Assembly: GCA_964371655.1 (NCBI GenBank)
Contig: CAYJOD010000034.1
Coordinates: 1 to 60,326 of the forward strand
Source of the DNA: CAZGSN01 sp964371655
Lineage (GTDB): Bacteria > Desulfobacterota > Binatia > HRBIN30
DNA length: 60,326 nucleotides
Reading direction: 5' to 3'
The notes under the pieces were generated by a model. It did no database searches, was not told the DNA's origin, and was given only the letters and a program-made list of their open reading frames with translations. The position numbers and the translations under genes are program-made. Position 1 is the first letter of the stretch; each line of letters opens with the position of its first letter. Positions 57,547 to 60,326 of this stretch are shown piece after piece.

Positions 57547-58242
57547 TCACTGCGGCGTGATGTAGGCGGCGTCCATACCTTCCGATCGACGCAACCGCTC
57601 TTCGAGATCCTTGGCTTGATCACGCGTCGGCAGGCGACCAACGCGGACGCGGTACCACGTCTGGCCGCGCAGTGGCGCCTGGACCACGTACGCATCGAAG
57701 CCGCGGCTGCGCAGGCGCGCCGCCAGAGTGCGCGCCTCGTCGTGGTCGGTGGTGGCATTGACCTGAACCGTCCATCCTGCGTCCGCCCACTCGTCCTCGG
57801 CTGGACGGTGCGCCGTAGTTGGCAACCGCGGCTGCGTCGGGTGCGGTGCCGGCTTGCTGACGACGGCCACAGCGGTCGCAGTCGGGACCACTGTGCGCTG
57901 GGCCGGCATACCCGTGGGTTGCGCCGCGATCGCCACTGTCGGCACAACCACCGTCGCCGTGGGAGCGATGCCGACGGTAGGCGTCTGCGCTTGCTGGATA
58001 CGCTGCTCGGCCTTTTGCTTGAGCTGTTCGTAGAACCCGACGTCGGCCTCTTCTCGCGTCTCCGTGGGTCGCGCCGCAATCACGCCACGTACGGCACGAT
58101 CCTCTTTGGCGAGGCGGCGTTCGACAACGTCGCGTCCGACCCAGATGCCGAACACGAAGATCAGCGCCGAAGTGATCAGGAATCCCAGAATGATGACGAA
58201 GGTCTGGCCGTAACCTAGGCCGGATGAGCCGATTGGTTTCAT
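57547..58242 (-). CDS. SPOR-domain protein
   Basis: A 231-residue inner-membrane protein. One N-terminal helix (FVIILGFLITSALIFVFGIW) anchors it, then a Thr/Pro/Val-rich linker (about 70-150) leads to a SPOR domain (about 155-231: WTVQVNATTDHDEARTLAARL, GFDAYVVQAPLRGQTWYRVR, VGRLPTRDQAKDLEERL). SPOR domains bind denuded peptidoglycan at the division septum. It is 6 bp downstream of argS and is followed by the repeat element before trpG. The linker is PT-rich like other exported proteins here. Confidence 0.9.
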   Translation of the reverse strand: MKPIGSSGLGYGQTFVIILGFLITSALIFVFGIWVGRDVVERRLAKEDRAVRGVIAARPTETREEADVGFYEQLKQKAEQRIQQAQTPTVGIAPTATVVVPTVAIAAQPTGMPAQRTVVPTATAVAVVSKPAPHPTQPRLPTTAHRPAEDEWADAGWTVQVNATTDHDEARTLAARLRSRGFDAYVVQAPLRGQTWYRVRVGRLPTRDQAKDLEERLRRSEGMDAAYITPQ

Positions 58243-58248
58243 GGTCGC

Positions 58249-59898
58249 CTACATGGTTTCGGGCGCGCTGACGCCGAGAAGCTCGAGGCCCTTGCGGATG
58301 ACGGTCCGCACCGCCCCCGACAAGTAGAGACGCGCCAGAGTTCGCTCTCGATCTTCAGTAACGACACGGTGCCGATTGTAGAAGCGATGAAACTCGCTGG
58401 CGAGGTCGATCAGGTAGAAAACGATGCGATGCGGCTCGAGACTGTTGGCCGCGTCTTCGACCGTGTCCGTGTACTGCGCCAGCAGCTTGACCACGGTTGC
58501 TTCCTCGGGCGCCGTCAGAGTGTGCAGATGTGCCGCCGCCGCAGCCGGTGGTTCAATCCCGGCCGCCGCCGCCTGCCGGAATAGACTGCACACGCGAGCG
58601 TGGGCGTATTGCACGTAGAACACCGGATTGTCAGCCGACTGCTTTTTCGCCAGCTCCAAGTCGAACTCCAGATGCGTATCGGCCTTGCGAGTGAGGAAGA
58701 AGAACCTCACCGCGTCCGTCCCCACCTCGTCGAGAAGCTCGTCGACGGTGACGTACTCGGCCCGCCGCGTCGACATCTTCACCTGCTCGCCGCCGCGCGT
58801 CAGGGTCACGAATTGATAGATGAGGACGCGGATCTTGCTGTCGTCGAAGCCGAGCCCCTTGAGCGCCGCGCGCACTTCTACGTGCTCGTCGATGTGATCG
58901 GCGCCGAGAACATCGATGATCTGCTCGAAGCCACGCCCGAGCTTGTCGATGTGGTAGGCGATGTCGGGCAGACGATACGCCGGCTCGCCGCTCGACTTCA
59001 CCAGGACGCGATCCTTCTTGAGACCAACCGCCTCGCCGCGCAGCCACACCGCGCCTTCGGAATCGAATGCCAGCTGGCGCGCCCGTAGCTGCGCCAGCAC
59101 GGCTTCGATCTGACCGCTCGCGTAAAGGGAATCCTCATTGAAGAAGACGTCGAAGTGCACCTTCATCCGTGTCAGCGTACGCTTGATCTCGGCGAAGATG
59201 GTGCTTTCCGCAGCTTGTTTGAAGGCTCCGGTCGCCACCTCATCGCGCAGCCCGGCACCGTGGCGTTCCTTGAGATCCTCAGCAATCGCCGTGATGTAAG
59301 CGCCCTCGTAGCCGCCTTCGGGCAGTTGTGCCGGCTCGCCCAGCAGCTGCAGGTAGCGCGCCCGCACCGACTCGCCGAGCATGGTCATCTGACGGCCGGC
59401 GTTGTTGAAGTAGTACTCGCGTGTAACCGTGTACCCGGTCACCTCCAGGAGGCGCGCCAGGGCGTCGCCCAAGACCGCGTTTCTACCGTGCCCAATGGTG
59501 AGCGGGCCGGTGGGATTGGCGCTGACGAACTCGACCTGGACCTTGGAATCTTTGCCAAGCGCCTGCGGTCCGAACTCCGGCGTCTCGATGGCGGCGAGAC
59601 AGCCCATCCAGAATTTCGGCGACAGCCGGAAGTTGATGTATCCGGGACCGGCGATCTCGGTACCGGCGAGAATGCCGTCGGGATCGCTGATGTGGCGGAT
59701 GATCGTCTCGGCAATCGCGCGCGGCGCGGCCTTTTCCTGCCGCGCCAAGCCCAGGGCCACCGTGCACGCCAAGTCACCGAAGCTAGCATCCTTTGGGACT
59801 TCCAAAGTCAGAGGGGGAAGACTCTGGCTCTTCAGCGCTCCCCCCTCGATGGCTGCCTTCAATGCTTGCTGTAGGAGCTTCTCAAGCGGTTTCTTCAT
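58249..59898 (-). CDS. argS: Arginyl-tRNA synthetase
   Basis: A 549-residue class I aminoacyl-tRNA synthetase. The HIGH-like motif is NPTGPLTIGHGRNAVLG, the KMSKS-like motif is QVKMSTRRAEYVT, and VEFVSANPTGPL is the ArgS signature. The C-terminal DALR anticodon-binding domain ends with LARLYLSGAVRTVIRKGLEL. It charges tRNA-Arg. ATG at 59898 is the start. It is the first gene of the minus-strand block. Confidence 0.96.
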   Translation of the reverse strand: MKKPLEKLLQQALKAAIEGGALKSQSLPPLTLEVPKDASFGDLACTVALGLARQEKAAPRAIAETIIRHISDPDGILAGTEIAGPGYINFRLSPKFWMGCLAAIETPEFGPQALGKDSKVQVEFVSANPTGPLTIGHGRNAVLGDALARLLEVTGYTVTREYYFNNAGRQMTMLGESVRARYLQLLGEPAQLPEGGYEGAYITAIAEDLKERHGAGLRDEVATGAFKQAAESTIFAEIKRTLTRMKVHFDVFFNEDSLYASGQIEAVLAQLRARQLAFDSEGAVWLRGEAVGLKKDRVLVKSSGEPAYRLPDIAYHIDKLGRGFEQIIDVLGADHIDEHVEVRAALKGLGFDDSKIRVLIYQFVTLTRGGEQVKMSTRRAEYVTVDELLDEVGTDAVRFFFLTRKADTHLEFDLELAKKQSADNPVFYVQYAHARVCSLFRQAAAAGIEPPAAAAAHLHTLTAPEEATVVKLLAQYTDTVEDAANSLEPHRIVFYLIDLASEFHRFYNRHRVVTEDRERTLARLYLSGAVRTVIRKGLELLGVSAPETM

Positions 59899-60087
59899 CC
59901 ACCGATCGCCCGCACGCGCCCCTCGACCGTCCTTGAGCTACATGAATCATTTGGAAAAACGTGCCGGTCGTGTACCGCGCACCAGCGAGCGAGTCAAGGA
60001 CACGCAAGACGTGGACCCACCGCAATCCAGCATTCGTACGTCTGTGGTGCGCTGCAGCGCACTCGAATCGCAGAGTCTGTGAGCTCT

Positions 60088-60185
60088 TCGCCTGGGCCTC
60101 GGGCCTCGGACCTCGGGCCTCTGGCTTTAGGAAAGACCCAGGGATTCCGGACCCTGAGGACTGAAGTCCGAGGCCTGAGGTCGAG
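60088..60185. repeat. Hairpin repeat GGGCCTCGGACCTC type
   Basis: Iterated CCTCGGGCCTCGGACCTCGG units pair with GAAGTCCGAGGCCTGAGG about 60 bp downstream. It is one of the word-like repeats also seen at 27.1 and 32.0 kb. It lies in the 428-bp region right of argS, which holds no convincing ORF apart from the transposase remnant. Confidence 0.6.
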
Positions 60186-60205
60186 GATGAGGGCCCCGGA
60201 AGACG

Positions 60206-60252
60206 TAGTTGCGTACGGTGCGTGAATCCAAGATGCGCAGCGTACGCAACTA
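60206..60252. repeat. Perfect 12-bp inverted repeat beside transposase remnant
   Basis: TAGTTGCGTACG at 60206-60217 and CGTACGCAACTA at 60241-60252, with a 23-nt spacer. It lies 19 bp from where the REP-associated transposase reading frame stops resembling its family, and could be its hairpin substrate or a separate insertion. Confidence 0.85.
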
Positions 60253-60271
60253 TGTCTGGGCCGCCGCTGGA

Positions 60272-60326
60272 ATGGATGTGATTGGAGGTCACGCAATAAT
60301 CGAACACGCACAGGCCGAAGCGGCGG
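60272..60326 (-). pseudogene. REP-associated tyrosine transposase remnant (RAYT/Y1 family), running off the window
   Basis: Reading inward from the right edge, the minus strand gives RRFGLCVFDYCVTSNHIH. This is the beta strand and HUH metal motif of REP-associated tyrosine transposases (TnpA-REP), where the motif is normally followed by Leu-Leu-Val. Here the family match ends right after HIH at 60272 and unrelated sequence follows, so the gene is broken. The upstream half lies outside the window. Such enzymes mobilise REP palindromes. Confidence 0.6.

Overview
The window is about 60 kb of GC-rich bacterial chromosome carrying roughly 50 genes. It holds no rRNA, tRNA, CRISPR array or prophage that I could recognise. 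An LptD homologue and a TolC/MacAB-type efflux operon point to a Gram-negative cell with an outer membrane. The many exported proteins with Thr/Pro-rich (PT) linkers, FG-GAP/VCBS propellers and accessory modules fit an uncultured Desulfobacterota/Binatota-like lineage; this assignment is an inference from style, with no marker gene behind it. Poly-G/poly-C tracts at the left edge and around a 10-N gap (9505-9514) suggest a draft or metagenome assembly.

Layout. 0.2-9.4 kb: a large exported FG-GAP protein, the BolA/monothiol glutaredoxin pair, a Nudix hydrolase-PlsC pair, HemW, LexA, a HAD hydrolase and UppP. 9.7-13.2 kb: two APC-family amino acid permeases and an O-methyltransferase. 13.6-19.5 kb: MoaA, then a tolC-macA-macB(ATPase)-macB(permease) efflux operon. 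19.6-25.6 kb: two unknown small genes ending at a strong terminator, a lipoprotein, a HEAT-repeat protein coupled to a phospholipase C-like exported protein, and Fur with a conserved unknown gene. 26-36 kb: a universal stress protein, a creatininase-family protein, a methyltransferase, a decayed ORF, a ParD/ParE-type toxin-antitoxin pair, a DUF3187-like outer-membrane protein, a YciI protein and an ABC-2 type exporter. 36-48.6 kb: a pectinacetylesterase-like secreted protein, a zinc aminopeptidase lipoprotein, a heterodimeric ABC exporter pair, a seven-repeat FG-GAP lipoprotein and a tandem array of three unknown secreted paralogues. 48.7-59.9 kb: a co-directional minus-strand block argS-SPOR-[repeat]-trpG-trpD-trpC-trpF-trpB-trpA-folC-lptD. 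trpE is not in the window. The right edge cuts a remnant of a REP-associated transposase.

The most unusual content lies between the genes. There are several families of short non-coding inverted-repeat elements. One MITE-like family has two copies flanked by CTAG or a near match, and in both the TAG of the left flank is the stop codon of the upstream gene (parE at 30662, the ABC permease at 35598). The copy at 35.6-35.9 kb contains three further repeat families nested inside it. One nested family recurs just upstream of trpG, and another has two more copies at 3.1 and 32.6 kb. The second highlight is the tandem array of three secreted paralogues (45.1-48.6 kb), a protein family I cannot assign, with a strong terminator only about 14 nt before the third start codon.
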